64,000 bases of DNA from Bacteroides zoogleoformans (GCF_002998435.1 NZ_CP027231.1:2583001-2647000), one strand, 5' to 3'. Counted from the stretch's first letter, positions 43,146 to 53,700 are shown. Notes: generated by a model not told the origin, from the letters alone. A program made the numbers and translations.

Positions 43146-44978
43146 TTAGTAGAATTCCAACCCGAATTCATCTTTCAGTTGCATCAATGCTTCGTTTTTC
43201 TGTGCCATCATTTGGAATTTCTCCACTCTGCTATAAGCGCGAACCTGTTCGGTGGAGGCGCTGACGCGTACGGTCATGGTGATTTTCTTGTTTTTCAGGC
43301 GGAGGCGCATGTGCTCTTGTAGAGCGGGTATCATGCCCGTAAACTCTTTGGCAATGATATCATTATCTACCACAACCTCGAAAGAGGTAGGAGTTGATAG
43401 AGCGACGTGCATATTCTGCATGCGTTTGGCTATGGCCACTTGCTCTTGAGGCATACGTCCGGCGTATTCTTGCCAGTAGAAATTCACATCTTTTTCGTTG
43501 AAGATATAGTCTTCTTCCGTTTGTTGGGCGGGGCGTACAAGCGGTTCACTGTTCGCTTTTTCCTGCTTTCTCTCTGTAGGCGTATGCTTTATTGAAATGC
43601 CTAAATGGGCGGTTTTCATAACCGGAATCTTCTTCTCTTCTTTGCCTTGAGCCATCAGTATGGCAGTAGGGACGGAAGGAGGGATGCTATTCCCTTCCGG
43701 ATCGCGGGGAGAGGTGGTCGGACGGGAATTCCCACTCTGGGCAACGGTTTGGGGATCCGGGCTCGTGGCGGTTTGCGGATGAGTAACGGTTGTGGCGGCC
43801 TGTGTCTGCTGTGTGGCGGCAGGCTGCGTGAATATGGGTTTTATAGTTCGTTTAGGGCTACGCCCATTGGAAGAATCATCTTCCTCGGCGGTAATTTGAG
43901 CCACTTGTATCAGTGTCAGTTCGACTAACAGGCGCTTGTTCTTGCTTGTGCGGTAACTTAAATCGCAGTCATTGCACATTTTCATGGCGCGGTAGAGGAA
44001 AGGAAGCGGACATTTCTGTGCTTGTGTCCGATAGCGTTCGCGGATGCCGGCGCCTACCTGAAGTAAAGGCAGTGTTGCCGCGTCTTTGCTTACCAGCAAG
44101 TCGCGCAGGTGAGAAGAAAGGCCGGTGATGAAATGGCTGCCATCGAAGCCTTTGTTGAGAATGTCGTTCAGTAATAGCAGCGCATCGCTTACTTTATTCT
44201 CAAGAAAGAAGTCTGTCAGTCGGAAGTAATATTCATAATCCAGTACGTTGAGATTTTCAATCACACTTTCATAGGTGATGTGCCCTCCGGTGAAACTGAC
44301 CACTTGGTCGAAGATGGATAAGGCATCGCGCATACCTCCATCTGCCTTAAGAGCGATGACGTTCAAGGCCTCAGGCTCGGCAGTAATGCCTTCCTTTGAA
44401 GCCACATAAGCCAAATGAGCTACGGTGTCTTCCACGCCAATGCGGTTGAAATCATAGATCTGGCAGCGTGAAAGAATGGTAGGCAATATCTTGTGCTTTT
44501 CGGTGGTGGCAAGGATGAAGATGGCATGGCGCGGAGGTTCTTCCAGTGTCTTCAGGAAAGCGTTGAAGGCCGAAGCGGAAAGCATATGAACCTCGTCGAT
44601 GATATATACTTTGTATTTACCGATTTGAGGCGGGATGCGTACCTGTTCTACCAATTGTCGGATGTCATCGACAGAGTTGTTGGAAGCAGCGTCCAACTCA
44701 TGGATGTTATAAGAACGTTGCTCGTTGAAAGCTGTGCACGATTCGCATTGGTTGCATGCCTCTCCGTCCAGAGTAGGGGTCATGCAGTTGATGGTTTTGG
44801 CAAAGATACGGGCACAAGTGGTTTTCCCCACGCCTCGTGGGCCGCAAAAGAGGTAGGCATGTGCCAACTTTCCGGTGGCGATGGCATTCTTTAGAGTGGT
44901 GGTCAGGGAGTGTTGCCCCACCACGGACTCAAAGGTCGAAGGACGATATTTCCGAGCAGATACGATATAGTTTTCCAT
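43146..44978 (-). CDS. dnaX: DNA polymerase III subunits gamma/tau
   Basis: The protein has 610 residues from the ATG at 44978, chosen because MENYIVSARKYRPSTFESVVG is the normal start. The AAA+ domain has Walker A GPRGVGKTT (46-54), a zinc module with four cysteines (about 65-85), Walker B IIDEVHML and the SRC sensor in LSRCQIYDF. A Pro/Thr/Gln-rich linker (about 380-470) and a C-terminal tau-like domain follow. It loads the sliding clamp and organises the replisome. No A-rich slippery run for a gamma product was noted. Confidence 0.96.
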   Translation of the reverse strand: MENYIVSARKYRPSTFESVVGQHSLTTTLKNAIATGKLAHAYLFCGPRGVGKTTCARIFAKTINCMTPTLDGEACNQCESCTAFNEQRSYNIHELDAASNNSVDDIRQLVEQVRIPPQIGKYKVYIIDEVHMLSASAFNAFLKTLEEPPRHAIFILATTEKHKILPTILSRCQIYDFNRIGVEDTVAHLAYVASKEGITAEPEALNVIALKADGGMRDALSIFDQVVSFTGGHITYESVIENLNVLDYEYYFRLTDFFLENKVSDALLLLNDILNKGFDGSHFITGLSSHLRDLLVSKDAATLPLLQVGAGIRERYRTQAQKCPLPFLYRAMKMCNDCDLSYRTSKNKRLLVELTLIQVAQITAEEDDSSNGRSPKRTIKPIFTQPAATQQTQAATTVTHPQTATSPDPQTVAQSGNSRPTTSPRDPEGNSIPPSVPTAILMAQGKEEKKIPVMKTAHLGISIKHTPTERKQEKANSEPLVRPAQQTEEDYIFNEKDVNFYWQEYAGRMPQEQVAIAKRMQNMHVALSTPTSFEVVVDNDIIAKEFTGMIPALQEHMRLRLKNKKITMTVRVSASTEQVRAYSRVEKFQMMAQKNEALMQLKDEFGLEFY

Positions 44979-45006
44979 ATTCGGGGGATATTCTTTGCTT
45001 TTTGTG

Positions 45007-45014
45007 CAAATGTA
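45007..45014 (-). promoter_or_regulatory. Candidate -7 box of dnaX
   Basis: Minus strand TACATTTG fits TAnnTTTG, 28 bp before the dnaX start. It is divergent from the box at 45048-45055. Confidence 0.5.
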
Positions 45015-45047
45015 CATAAAAAAAAGAAATCTTTTGGTTATTCCTCT

Positions 45048-45055
45048 TATCTTTG
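45048..45055 (+). promoter_or_regulatory. Candidate -7 box of the FtsB-like gene
   Basis: TATCTTTG fits TAnnTTTG, 57 bp before the start codon at 45113. No well-spaced TTTG at -33. Confidence 0.5.
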
Positions 45056-45112
45056 TGACGTGAAGTTGCATTGCAATCAATCACATAAACCGATAAATAT
45101 ATAGGTGCCGCG

Positions 45113-45421
45113 ATGGATAGACTTGCTTTTTTTTCGACTTTTGTCCGCAAACATAAGTATCTGATTACGCTTGTGTTGTTTGCTTTGATTATAGGCTTCT
45201 TGGATGAAAACAGTGTTGTGCGTCGTCTGGGATATGCGCGGGAAGAAAATCGTTTGCGCGATGAAATTGAAAAATACCGCAAGGAATACGAAGAGAATAC
45301 CGAGCGTCTCAATGAACTTGCGGTCGATTCCGGTGCCATTGAACGGGTGGCTCGTGAGAAATATCTGATGAAAAAGCCTGATGAAGATATTTACGTATTT
45401 GAAGAAGACATAGCAGAATGA
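45113..45421 (+). CDS. FtsB/DivIC-like septum formation protein
   Basis: The protein has 102 residues: short cytosolic N-terminus, one membrane helix (about 16-30, YLITLVLFALIIGF), a coiled coil (about 40-75, REENRLRDEIEKYRKEYEEN) and the AREKYLMKKPDED motif typical of the FtsB/DivIC family. It would bridge FtsL and FtsQ at the division septum. Its stop overlaps the next gene's start by ATGA (45418-45421). Confidence 0.85.
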   Translation: MDRLAFFSTFVRKHKYLITLVLFALIIGFLDENSVVRRLGYAREENRLRDEIEKYRKEYEENTERLNELAVDSGAIERVAREKYLMKKPDEDIYVFEEDIAE

Positions 45422-45765
45422 AACAAATAATGTCCGCTATTTTTGCAGTAGGAGCCGTTATGCTTTTGGTAGGGGCTGCCATTTATATTACAGGCTGGTT
45501 CCTTTCTCCTTACATATATACTGTCGGCGCCACGATGGTTGCTTTGGCACAAATCAACTCGCCTTCCGAATGCAAGACCTCCACCGTGAAGCGTTTGAGG
45601 CGACAGCAAATTTTCGCAGCACTTCTGTTGGTGCTTACCGGGGCGTTCATGCTCTTTACGCATGGCAATGAATGGATTGTCTCCCTGTCCATCGCTGCCG
45701 TTCTCGAACTTTATACCTCCGTGCGAATCCCTCAAGAAGAAGCCAAAAAGAGGGATAGAAAATGA
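45418..45765 (+). CDS. Small membrane protein coupled to the FtsB-like gene
   Basis: The protein has 115 residues, with four hydrophobic segments (about 5-27, 29-46, 63-80, 84-103) and a basic tail. I know it only as a conserved Bacteroidetes protein of unknown function. The 4-bp overlap with the FtsB-like gene shows translational coupling and hints at an envelope or division role. Confidence 0.75.
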   Translation: MKQIMSAIFAVGAVMLLVGAAIYITGWFLSPYIYTVGATMVALAQINSPSECKTSTVKRLRRQQIFAALLLVLTGAFMLFTHGNEWIVSLSIAAVLELYTSVRIPQEEAKKRDRK

Positions 45766-45876
45766 CCGACGTTAAGTGTGTTATACTTCGGGATATCACA
45801 AGTAAAGAGTAGTAATCAATGGCATAAAAAATAGCGGTGTACTGTGCCAATCCACAATACACCGCCGATTCGTTAT

Positions 45877-46111
45877 TATTGTTGTCCGGTAAAAAAACTG
45901 AAAGCTCTACATTCCTTTATTTATCGATGTTGCAGCCAGCCGTCTAATTTATCTATGGGCTTGGGGTTCTGTTTCAAACAATAAGCATTACAAAATGTTC
46001 TTTTTGTGATAGAAAAAGACAAATAACAACCCATAAATACGGGAAATCATAAGTTTTAGTCTATTTTATCTAATACAGATAGAGAGCAAAAAGTTTTACC
46101 GGACAGCAATA
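45877..46111. mobile_element. MITE-like element with 18-bp inverted ends and 9-bp target duplication
   Basis: The left end TATTGTTGTCCGGTAAAA (45877-45894) and the reverse complement of the right end (46094-46111, TATTGCTGTCCGGTAAAA) differ at one base of 18, and weaker similarity (GCTCT) continues inward. Outside, ATTCGTTAT occurs on both sides (45868-45876 and 46112-46120), a 9-bp target-site duplication. The interior of 235 bp encodes no transposase except a short C-terminus-like fragment on the minus strand. A 9-bp duplication suits several IS families (e.g. IS4-type); the parent is unknown. It sits downstream of both neighbouring genes and interrupts none. Confidence 0.8.
45921..46034 (-). 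pseudogene. Short frame inside the MITE, possible transposase C-terminal fragment
   Basis: A 37-codon frame ending NPKPIDKLDGWLQHR lies just inside one inverted end, where an IS would place the end of its transposase gene. The family is not recognised. It probably marks the full-length IS from which the MITE was derived by internal deletion. Confidence 0.35.
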
Positions 46112-46138
46112 ATTCGTTATATCATTTCCGACGAATTA

Positions 46139-48130
46139 TTACAGCGGAACGTACTCTACAAACGCTTCCATGGCTTCGTAAGATGCCAGACCGAGGCTGT
46201 CGTACAAAGCGGCCGTTCCGCGGTTGCGCTCTTCGCTGCGTTGCCAGAACAGACGCTCGTCGTTGCCGAGGAATGGGGCGCTCTCCATCTGCGACTGATG
46301 CTTGAGGATGGAGTTGCGCTTGGCACGCAGTTCTTCGGGGCTGATGGGTACGGCCATCTCGATGTTCTCGATTTCCCATTCGGCCCATGCGCCGCGGTAC
46401 ATCCAGATGCGGCAGTCTTTCAACCATTTTGCACCCTCTTCCTTTTCCAGGTCGATGGCGGCGAATACGGCATCCGTACAAACACGGTGCGTACCGTGCG
46501 GGTCGGCCAAGTCGCCGGCTACGAAGATTTGATGAGGCTTTATTTCGCGCAGCAGGTTGCGCACAATCTCTACATCGGCCTCGCTGATGGGGTTCTTCTG
46601 AATCTTGCCGGTTTCGTAGAACGGCAGGTCGAGGAAGTGGCAGTGGTCTAACGGGATGTTGTTGTAGGTGCAGGCGGTGCGCGCTTCGCCACGACGAATC
46701 AGACCTTTGATGGTGAGGATGTCCTGCGTATCGATATCACCGTCTTTTTTCTCTTTCAGGAACTTGCGGATTTCGGCATATTTGTCGCTGATGACCTTGT
46801 CTTCGCTGTTGTTGAAAATCTGGTTGAACCCGTTGATGAAGTGCAGGAAGCGGATTACTTCTTCATCGCCCACGGCAATGTTGCCCGAAGTCTGATAGGC
46901 TACGTGTACATCGTGTTTTTGCTCCACTAAGCGACGGAAAGTGCCACCCATGGAAATGACATCATCATCGGGGTGAGGAGAGAAGATGATGACACGCTTC
47001 GGGTATGGTTTGGCACGCTCGGGACGATACGTGTCATCGGCGTTCGGCTTGCCGCCCGGCCATCCGGTGATGGTGTGCTGCAAGTCGTTGAATATCTTGA
47101 TGTTTACGTTATAGGCGGAGCCGAATAATGCCAGCAACTCACTCAGGCCGTTCTCGTTATAGTCTTTGTTGGTCAGCTTCAAGATGGGTTTGCCCGTGAG
47201 TTGGCACAACCAGACAATGGCGCTGCGGATGAGCTTGTCGTTCCACTCGCAGGAAGTCACTAACCAAGGGCGATGTATGCGGGTGAGGTTGGAAGCGGCG
47301 GAAAGGTCGATGGCGATGTGCGCATTGTTATGCGTTTGCAGATAGGAGGCGGGGATGGTGTCGGTGACCGGGCCTTCCACACACTCTTTCACCATTTTGG
47401 CTTTTTCCTCACCCCATGCCATCAGATATACCTTCTTGGCTGCGAGGATGGTGGAGACGCCCATCGTGATGGAGCTTACCGGTGTGTTCTCGATACTGCC
47501 GAAGGTCTTGGACGCTTCGTTGCGTGAGTCATTGTCCAGCAAAATCAGGCGGGTGGTGGAGTTCAGGCGCGAACCCGGTTCATTGAAGCCGATGTTGCCC
47601 ACACGGCCGATGCCTATGAGGGCAGCATCCAATCCGCCGAAGCTTTCGATGCGTTGTTCGTACAGGCGGCAATATTCAAAGATGGTATCTTTGGCTATCG
47701 TTCCGTCCGGACTGAAGATGTTTTGTTTGTCTATATCCACATGATCCAGCAACATCTCTTTCAAGGCATTCAGGTTGCTGTTGATGGCATCCTGGCTTAA
47801 GGGGTAGTACTCATAAAGATTGAATACGATTACGTTGCGGAAGCTCAGCCCTTCTTCTTTATGCATGCGGACGAGGGCTACATATACATTGCGCGGAGAG
47901 TTGCCGCCGGCCAATGCCAATACACAGAAACGTCCGGCTTTTTGTTTTTCGCGGATGAGTTGTGCAATGTCGAGGGCAATCTGGTTGGCGCCTTCTTCGG
48001 CAGACTCGTAAATGTCTGTAGGGATTTTTTCCAGCCGGGTCAGTACCGACCGTTCAAAAGCGTTCTCAGGTCTGTAGTACCTGGGGGAAACTCTGTTGAG
48101 CGTGATTTGAGAACTTAGATTGGTTTTCAT
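46139..48130 (-). CDS. NagB-like domain fused to PIG-L/LmbE deacetylase; deaminase site degenerate
   Basis: The protein has 663 residues. Residues ~40-300 align with glucosamine-6-phosphate deaminase (LALAGGNSPRNVY, LLDHVDI, GFNEPGS), but FNMDEY of E. coli NagB is FNLYEY (catalytic D72 to Tyr) and GVGNDGHIAFNEP is GIGRVGNIGFNEP (D141 to Val, H143 to Asn); only E148 is kept. Residues ~375-640 are a PIG-L/LmbE zinc deacetylase with intact FSPHPDDDVISMGG and DPHGTHRVC. So it is probably an amino-sugar deacetylase with a NagB-derived binding domain and not a working deaminase. Families of this type are usually annotated as NagB. It is monocistronic, with a promoter at 48265-48272. Confidence 0.85.
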   Translation of the reverse strand: MKTNLSSQITLNRVSPRYYRPENAFERSVLTRLEKIPTDIYESAEEGANQIALDIAQLIREKQKAGRFCVLALAGGNSPRNVYVALVRMHKEEGLSFRNVIVFNLYEYYPLSQDAINSNLNALKEMLLDHVDIDKQNIFSPDGTIAKDTIFEYCRLYEQRIESFGGLDAALIGIGRVGNIGFNEPGSRLNSTTRLILLDNDSRNEASKTFGSIENTPVSSITMGVSTILAAKKVYLMAWGEEKAKMVKECVEGPVTDTIPASYLQTHNNAHIAIDLSAASNLTRIHRPWLVTSCEWNDKLIRSAIVWLCQLTGKPILKLTNKDYNENGLSELLALFGSAYNVNIKIFNDLQHTITGWPGGKPNADDTYRPERAKPYPKRVIIFSPHPDDDVISMGGTFRRLVEQKHDVHVAYQTSGNIAVGDEEVIRFLHFINGFNQIFNNSEDKVISDKYAEIRKFLKEKKDGDIDTQDILTIKGLIRRGEARTACTYNNIPLDHCHFLDLPFYETGKIQKNPISEADVEIVRNLLREIKPHQIFVAGDLADPHGTHRVCTDAVFAAIDLEKEEGAKWLKDCRIWMYRGAWAEWEIENIEMAVPISPEELRAKRNSILKHQSQMESAPFLGNDERLFWQRSEERNRGTAALYDSLGLASYEAMEAFVEYVPL

Positions 48131-48264
48131 ATAATAATGTTATTAATAAATGATTAAAGTGTTTCATTATTTTTTATTCAACAAATCTGCGGAAAAGAAT
48201 GTTCGTCCGTCCGGGGGGATTCATTAAATGAGCATATTGTGTTTTTTGCTCTTGTTTTGAACTA

Positions 48265-48272
48265 CAAAAATA
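48265..48272 (-). promoter_or_regulatory. Candidate -7 box of the NagB/PIG-L gene
   Basis: Minus strand TATTTTTG fits TAnnTTTG and would give a leader of about 130 nt. The 282-bp gap it sits in holds no other recognisable feature. Confidence 0.4.
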
Positions 48273-48412
48273 GGGACTTTTTGTTGAACATGCACTCCCT
48301 TTATTTAGGTATTTTCTTTAAATACTCTAAAAAAGAGGATAGTCCTTTGAGTTCGGTAGAAAAGTGATGTGTGCAAGAGGATATTTACATATCCCGTTTG
48401 TTGACCGCCGAT

Positions 48413-50764
48413 TTAAGGGCTTGTTATGAAGAACGTGGTGGAGATGGTATTGCCTTCGCTGTCCACTGCTGTGAGGAAATGTTTGCCGGGCAGAGGTTGC
48501 AGAGATAGCTTATGGAAGTCTTGTGTCTGCGCCAGGTAGCTTTCGTCGAGATGCCAGAAAATGGTTGTATGGGGGTTGTTGTGAGCCAGTTCGACGGTTA
48601 GGAATCCTTTGCTTCCATCCATTTGTTTGGGCAAGACGATGCGGGCATTCATGGGAGGATAAATAAACTGCATGGGTTGCAAGGCGTCTTCTCCGGAGCC
48701 GGGCTCGAAAGGCGGTAGAGGGGCGTACTCCGGATGATGCTGTTTATAATACCATTCCCATACGGGCGGAAGGGTGAACCACGATTGATGCCGGATGGCT
48801 GCCGTGTGCGTGTTGTCCTCGTAAACGCGGTGCGTGCCGTCGGCCGACAGGGCGACGAGGTGGTGGTAGGGGCAGGCTTCGGTCTTCAGTCCGGCAGGCA
48901 GAATGAGCAGGGTGTCCGTTTCTTCGCAAAACCTGCCTTTCAGGTGTCCGGACCGGCGGCATATCTCCGCTTCGGTGAATACGCCGACAGGCTGCTCGAA
49001 CCATCGGGAAGAAGCGGGAAGCAGGTTGAACAGGTCGAATAAAACCGGCCCTGCCGTGCGGGCACCCACAAGGCCGGGCTTTCCTTCGCCGCTTGCGTTT
49101 CCCACCCACACCCCTACGGCATAGCGCGGAGTGACCCCTACAGCCCAGGCATCACGGAAGCCATAGCTCGTACCCGTTTTCCAGGCAACGGGATGCATGG
49201 AAGGGATGGACTTCCAGTCTATTTCTTCCGGACGGTTAACTTCAACCAAGGCGTCAAACGTCTGCCATACCGCACCTGCCTGAAATGGATTGGTTTTTTG
49301 TATATCATCGCCTGTCGAAGCACGGGCAGACGCCGTATCCGCCAACAACGTGACGCATGGGGTTTGCGGAAGTCTCAGCAGGCAGCGCCCCATTCGGGCG
49401 TATGCACTTGTCACGTCCCACAGGGTTGCCTCCGCACCGCCCAAAATCAAGGACAAGCCGTAGTGAGATGCCGGGCGGTTGATGGTTCGTAAACCTATTT
49501 GTCGCAGAAAATGGTGGAATTTGGCTACTCCATACCGTTGCAACATGGTCACCGCAGGGATGTTCAGCGAGCGCGCCAGAGCCTCGGATGCAGGCACGCC
49601 GCCTTCGAATTGCTGGTTGAAGTTCTGGGGGGTGAATCCGTTGATGTTGATGGGAATGTCCGGCAGCAGCATGTGTGGCAGCAGACTGCCTTCCTGAAGC
49701 AGGACATAATAAAGAAAAGGCTTCAAGATGCTGCCGGTACTTCTTGGAGCTTGGATGACGTCCACTTGATGACCGCCTTGTTTCCGCTCGAAATGCACAT
49801 TTCCGCAGTAGGCCGCCACCTGATTGGTCTGTAGGTCAATCACTAAGATGGCCAGATTTCGAATGTCGCTCCGGCTGAACTCATTGCTCCAGCGTTCGGC
49901 CAGATTTTCTATTTGTACTTGCAGGTCTTTATCGAGTGTGGTCACGGCGTATTCGCCTTTCTTCTCCTGATAAAGCTTGCTGACCAGGTGCGGAGCTGTC
50001 TGCGGGAGCGGATGGGGCTTGTCGGGCAGCGGTTCGCTGATAGCCAGTTCGTAAGTAGACTCACCGATGATTCCTTTCTCATGAAGTTGCTTCAGCAGTC
50101 TGTTCCGTTTTCTGAGCAAGGCATCGCGCCCTTTTGAAAGATGAATCATGGAAGGCGTATTGGGCAATACAGCAAGCGTGGCCGCCTCGGCCCATGAAAG
50201 TTCTTCCGCCGGATGGCCGAAGTAACGCCAAGTTGCGGCATCCAGTCCCACGACGTTTCCGCCGAAGGGGGTATGAGAGATGTACATGGACAGTATCTCC
50301 TCTTTCGAGGCGCGGAACTCAAGGCGTGTGGCCAAAACCATCTCGATGAGTTTCTCCCGGAAAGTTCGAGGCTTGTTTCTCGCCAAGCGGATGGTTTGCA
50401 TGGTCAGTGTGCTGCCTCCGCTCACAATGTGCTTGTTCTGCAGGTTTTGTCGGATAGCCCTGCCGATGGATAACGGGTTGACGCCCCAATGGCGATAGAA
50501 GTGCCTGTCCTCGAACATAATGAGGCATTGCTTCATTTTATCCGGAACGGTGGTGCGCGGAGGGAAACGCCATTGTCCGTCCGATGCGATGCGTGCCCCC
50601 AGCAAGGCCCCGTTGCGGTCGGTCACAACGGTGGAATAGGGCACTCGGAACAGTCGTCCGGGCAGACAGAATATATACCCCGTCACCAGAAAGACAATAG
50701 CGACAAGCATTGCCTTTCGGGTGAGGGATAATTGTTTAAGACGGTTTATGATGCTACCTCTCAT
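48413..50764 (-). CDS. pbpC: Penicillin-binding protein 1C
   Basis: From the ATG at 50764 (13 bp after the macroglobulin stop) the protein has 783 residues. One membrane anchor (about 17-36), a GT51 transglycosylase with FEDRHFYRHWGVNP and GGSTLTMQTIRL, a transpeptidase with STGSILK (SxxK) and KTGTSYGFRDAWAVG, and a C-terminal BiPBP_C domain (about 690-780). It builds peptidoglycan in the periplasm. Its place directly behind an alpha-2-macroglobulin gene repeats a pairing known from many bacteria (E. coli pbpC-yfhM). Confidence 0.94.
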   Translation of the reverse strand: MRGSIINRLKQLSLTRKAMLVAIVFLVTGYIFCLPGRLFRVPYSTVVTDRNGALLGARIASDGQWRFPPRTTVPDKMKQCLIMFEDRHFYRHWGVNPLSIGRAIRQNLQNKHIVSGGSTLTMQTIRLARNKPRTFREKLIEMVLATRLEFRASKEEILSMYISHTPFGGNVVGLDAATWRYFGHPAEELSWAEAATLAVLPNTPSMIHLSKGRDALLRKRNRLLKQLHEKGIIGESTYELAISEPLPDKPHPLPQTAPHLVSKLYQEKKGEYAVTTLDKDLQVQIENLAERWSNEFSRSDIRNLAILVIDLQTNQVAAYCGNVHFERKQGGHQVDVIQAPRSTGSILKPFLYYVLLQEGSLLPHMLLPDIPININGFTPQNFNQQFEGGVPASEALARSLNIPAVTMLQRYGVAKFHHFLRQIGLRTINRPASHYGLSLILGGAEATLWDVTSAYARMGRCLLRLPQTPCVTLLADTASARASTGDDIQKTNPFQAGAVWQTFDALVEVNRPEEIDWKSIPSMHPVAWKTGTSYGFRDAWAVGVTPRYAVGVWVGNASGEGKPGLVGARTAGPVLFDLFNLLPASSRWFEQPVGVFTEAEICRRSGHLKGRFCEETDTLLILPAGLKTEACPYHHLVALSADGTHRVYEDNTHTAAIRHQSWFTLPPVWEWYYKQHHPEYAPLPPFEPGSGEDALQPMQFIYPPMNARIVLPKQMDGSKGFLTVELAHNNPHTTIFWHLDESYLAQTQDFHKLSLQPLPGKHFLTAVDSEGNTISTTFFITSP

Positions 50765-50777
50765 GAAAAACCGGCTA

Positions 50778-53700
50778 TCATCGGCTGACCGTTGTTCTGC
50801 CTGCTTTTGTGCGTGCTTGGGCGGAAACATCGTACATCGCTTCGCATTGGATGGCCGGCAGAATGAAATCGCCCGCGTACGTGGCTTGCAATCTTATCGT
50901 GAACGTCTTCGACTCACCGCGTGCCAAATCGAAATAAGTCAATACGCGGTCGTCTCTGATATCCTGATAGGTGTAATTACGGGCGGCATCGGTCTCGGCG
51001 GATGAGTTTATCCGGTCGTTATAAATCTCCCATCCCGACGGCAGAATGTGCGTCAGTGCCAGATTGCTGTAATCGGATGCGACGCCGATATGACTTACTG
51101 CAATGACAGCCATGAAGTCCGTGCCTTGCCTGATGTTCTCGACAGAGAGGGGCGAACCGTTTCTGTCGGTGTATTTCACGTCAAGGTGAAGATTGTTGCT
51201 GATGGCAGGCAGGGTGTCGTTCTGTAACCGTATACGTGTGATAAGATCTGCATTTATACCGCCTTTCCCTTGGTTTTTCAGGGTGACGCTACCCGTCCGG
51301 GGGGTAATGGACAGTTCTTTATCGAATACGGCTTTGGCTGATTTCACTGCCGGTTGCTGACGACCGTTCCAACTCCAACTGAAATCCAGTGTGCCGGACA
51401 ACTTTTCGGCCAGACGGCCCATAGCCATTAAGGCAAATGCCGTGGATTGAGTGTTGAATCTGCTCTCTTGCGCCAAGTTCTGTGAAACAACCCTGGCTTG
51501 TTGCAACGCGGCCTGTTCGCGATTCATCAAGAGTAAAGTCTCCAGAATCATCGCTTCATCCCTGTCGGATGAACCGTAGATAAAGTTTTGTGAGGAGTAG
51601 GGCGACACCGTTGTATTTATATTGAATACCAACTCTCCGGCAGGCTTTGGCTTTCCGGTCAGTGCATAAGCGGCTGCCAGCCTCCATTTTGCCTGCAAGG
51701 ACAGTCCGGGTTGCTCCTTCATCCGGTTCATGGCCCCATATTCCGGCGCACCGGCCAAAGCCAGTGTATAAAGCCTGAATGCTTGCTGCAATCCGCTTTG
51801 CCATTGCAGCCAATCGTTGTCTTGCTGCGGCATTCGCCAGTTCTGCGCTGCCGAACGCTGGAAACGCTTCCATTTGTTCAACACGTTTTTGTTGACGGCG
51901 TATCCTTTCTCCTGAGCCAGCACAAGGAACATGCCGGCATAGGAGGTAATCCACTCGTCGGCGACGGCATGGCCGGGCCAGTAAACCATCCCCCCGTTGA
52001 GAAGCTGACGGGCGTAAAGTTGTCTGATTGCTTCTTGAACGTTTGCCTTTATTTTCTCGTTTTCTTTCTCATCTATGGCTTTGAACCGGTCGACAAACAG
52101 TAGCGGCAGTGCTTTCGATGTCAGCTGTTCCGTACAGTTATGCTGATAGTTATAAAGAAAATCGAACCGGCGGCTTATATCTACCGAAGGTATGCGCGAC
52201 ACTTCCAATTGCAGACGGCTGTCTGCCGCCGCTCCTTGCAGTGCATAGGGCAGGGTGGCGCTTTGTCCTGCTTCTATCCATTGGCTGTTGCGAAGCGTTA
52301 CGGCCGGATTGGGGTTGCGCACTTCTATTTCTATCGTTTCTTTTGCCTGTTGTCCTCCTCCCCGGGCTGTCAGGCTGATAGTCGTTTTTCCTGTTTGGCT
52401 GCCGGTTTTCACTTTGAAGAACACCAGTTGGTCACCCGGCTGATGGAAAGTGGCCGATTGTTGCGAACTACCGACTATCTGCACCCCTCCGCCGGAAGCC
52501 TGGATGGATACCGTTGCCTCTTTTACTTCTTTTTCCATGGCAAAGACATTGACCGGAACGTCGATTTCCTCTTGGGTACTCAACACACGGGGCAGCGTGG
52601 AGAGCAACATCAACGGTGTCCGTACAAAGGAGGTCTTTTCGGCTTTACCATAAGCTCCGTCTTGTCCGGCTATAACCATGGTGCGTACAGAACCTACATA
52701 CATGGGCAGTTTCAAGGCGTGTGTCTGCTGCTTGCCCTTACCTATATGGAAAGGTCCGATGAACTTCACTACCGGTTTGAACCGGTTGGCTTTGGCTTCG
52801 GCCGGTTTAAGCGTTTCGTCTCCGCCGGTGCTGAACAAAGAGGGATATCGGCCGGCAGATGCTCCCAATACGTCGTCATACATGTCCCAAGTGCGGATTC
52901 CTAAAGCTTCCCGGGCATAGAATTCATTCCAGGGGTCGGGGGTCTTGAAATTGGTCAGGTCGAGCAAGCCGTCATCCACGATGGCCAATGTATAGGTCAT
53001 GGGCTTGCCGTTTTTCTCCTTGACGGTAATCCGGAAATCCGTTTCCGGACGCAGCACTTCCGGCATGTTGATTTCAGGTTGCAAGATGGTTTCCTTGTTC
53101 GTCACCGATACCGGGGCAACCCCATACATGCGTATGGGCAAATCGTTTACGGTCTGCGCGTGGGGCTGCAACAGACTGATATGCAGATAAACGTTCGGAG
53201 CCATCTCCGGAGTTATCTTGAATGAATATTTGGCATCTTTTTGGCTGCCTATCTCAACCCATTCACGTTTTAGCAGCGTACTTCCGTTTTCCAAAGATAC
53301 CAATGCCCGTCCTCCTGCGGCGGCAGGGATGATTGCCGTGGCTGTTTCTCCTATCTCGTAAGTATCTTTATCCAATGAGAAGGTCAGCATTTTAAGGCCG
53401 CTCGGATCGGTTCTGCCCGAACGTCCGCGCCATTCCGGCCAGTCGATGTAGACGGTACCTCCGGTGGCGTGGCCGCTTTCTTTGTCCTTTACGTATATCA
53501 GATAGCGTCCCCAGTCAGGATAATTAACCCTGAATTTGAAATTCGTTTTTCCACCGTAGGTTTGCAGGTTTCCACCGGCCACCGGCGTGATGGAATTGCC
53601 ATTGATGTATGTTCCGAAAGATTTGTCTTTGTTCTCCCACCACCAACTCCAGTCGATGCGGTAAATCTTATACTCCAGATTGGAACGGCTCGTCGGCTGC

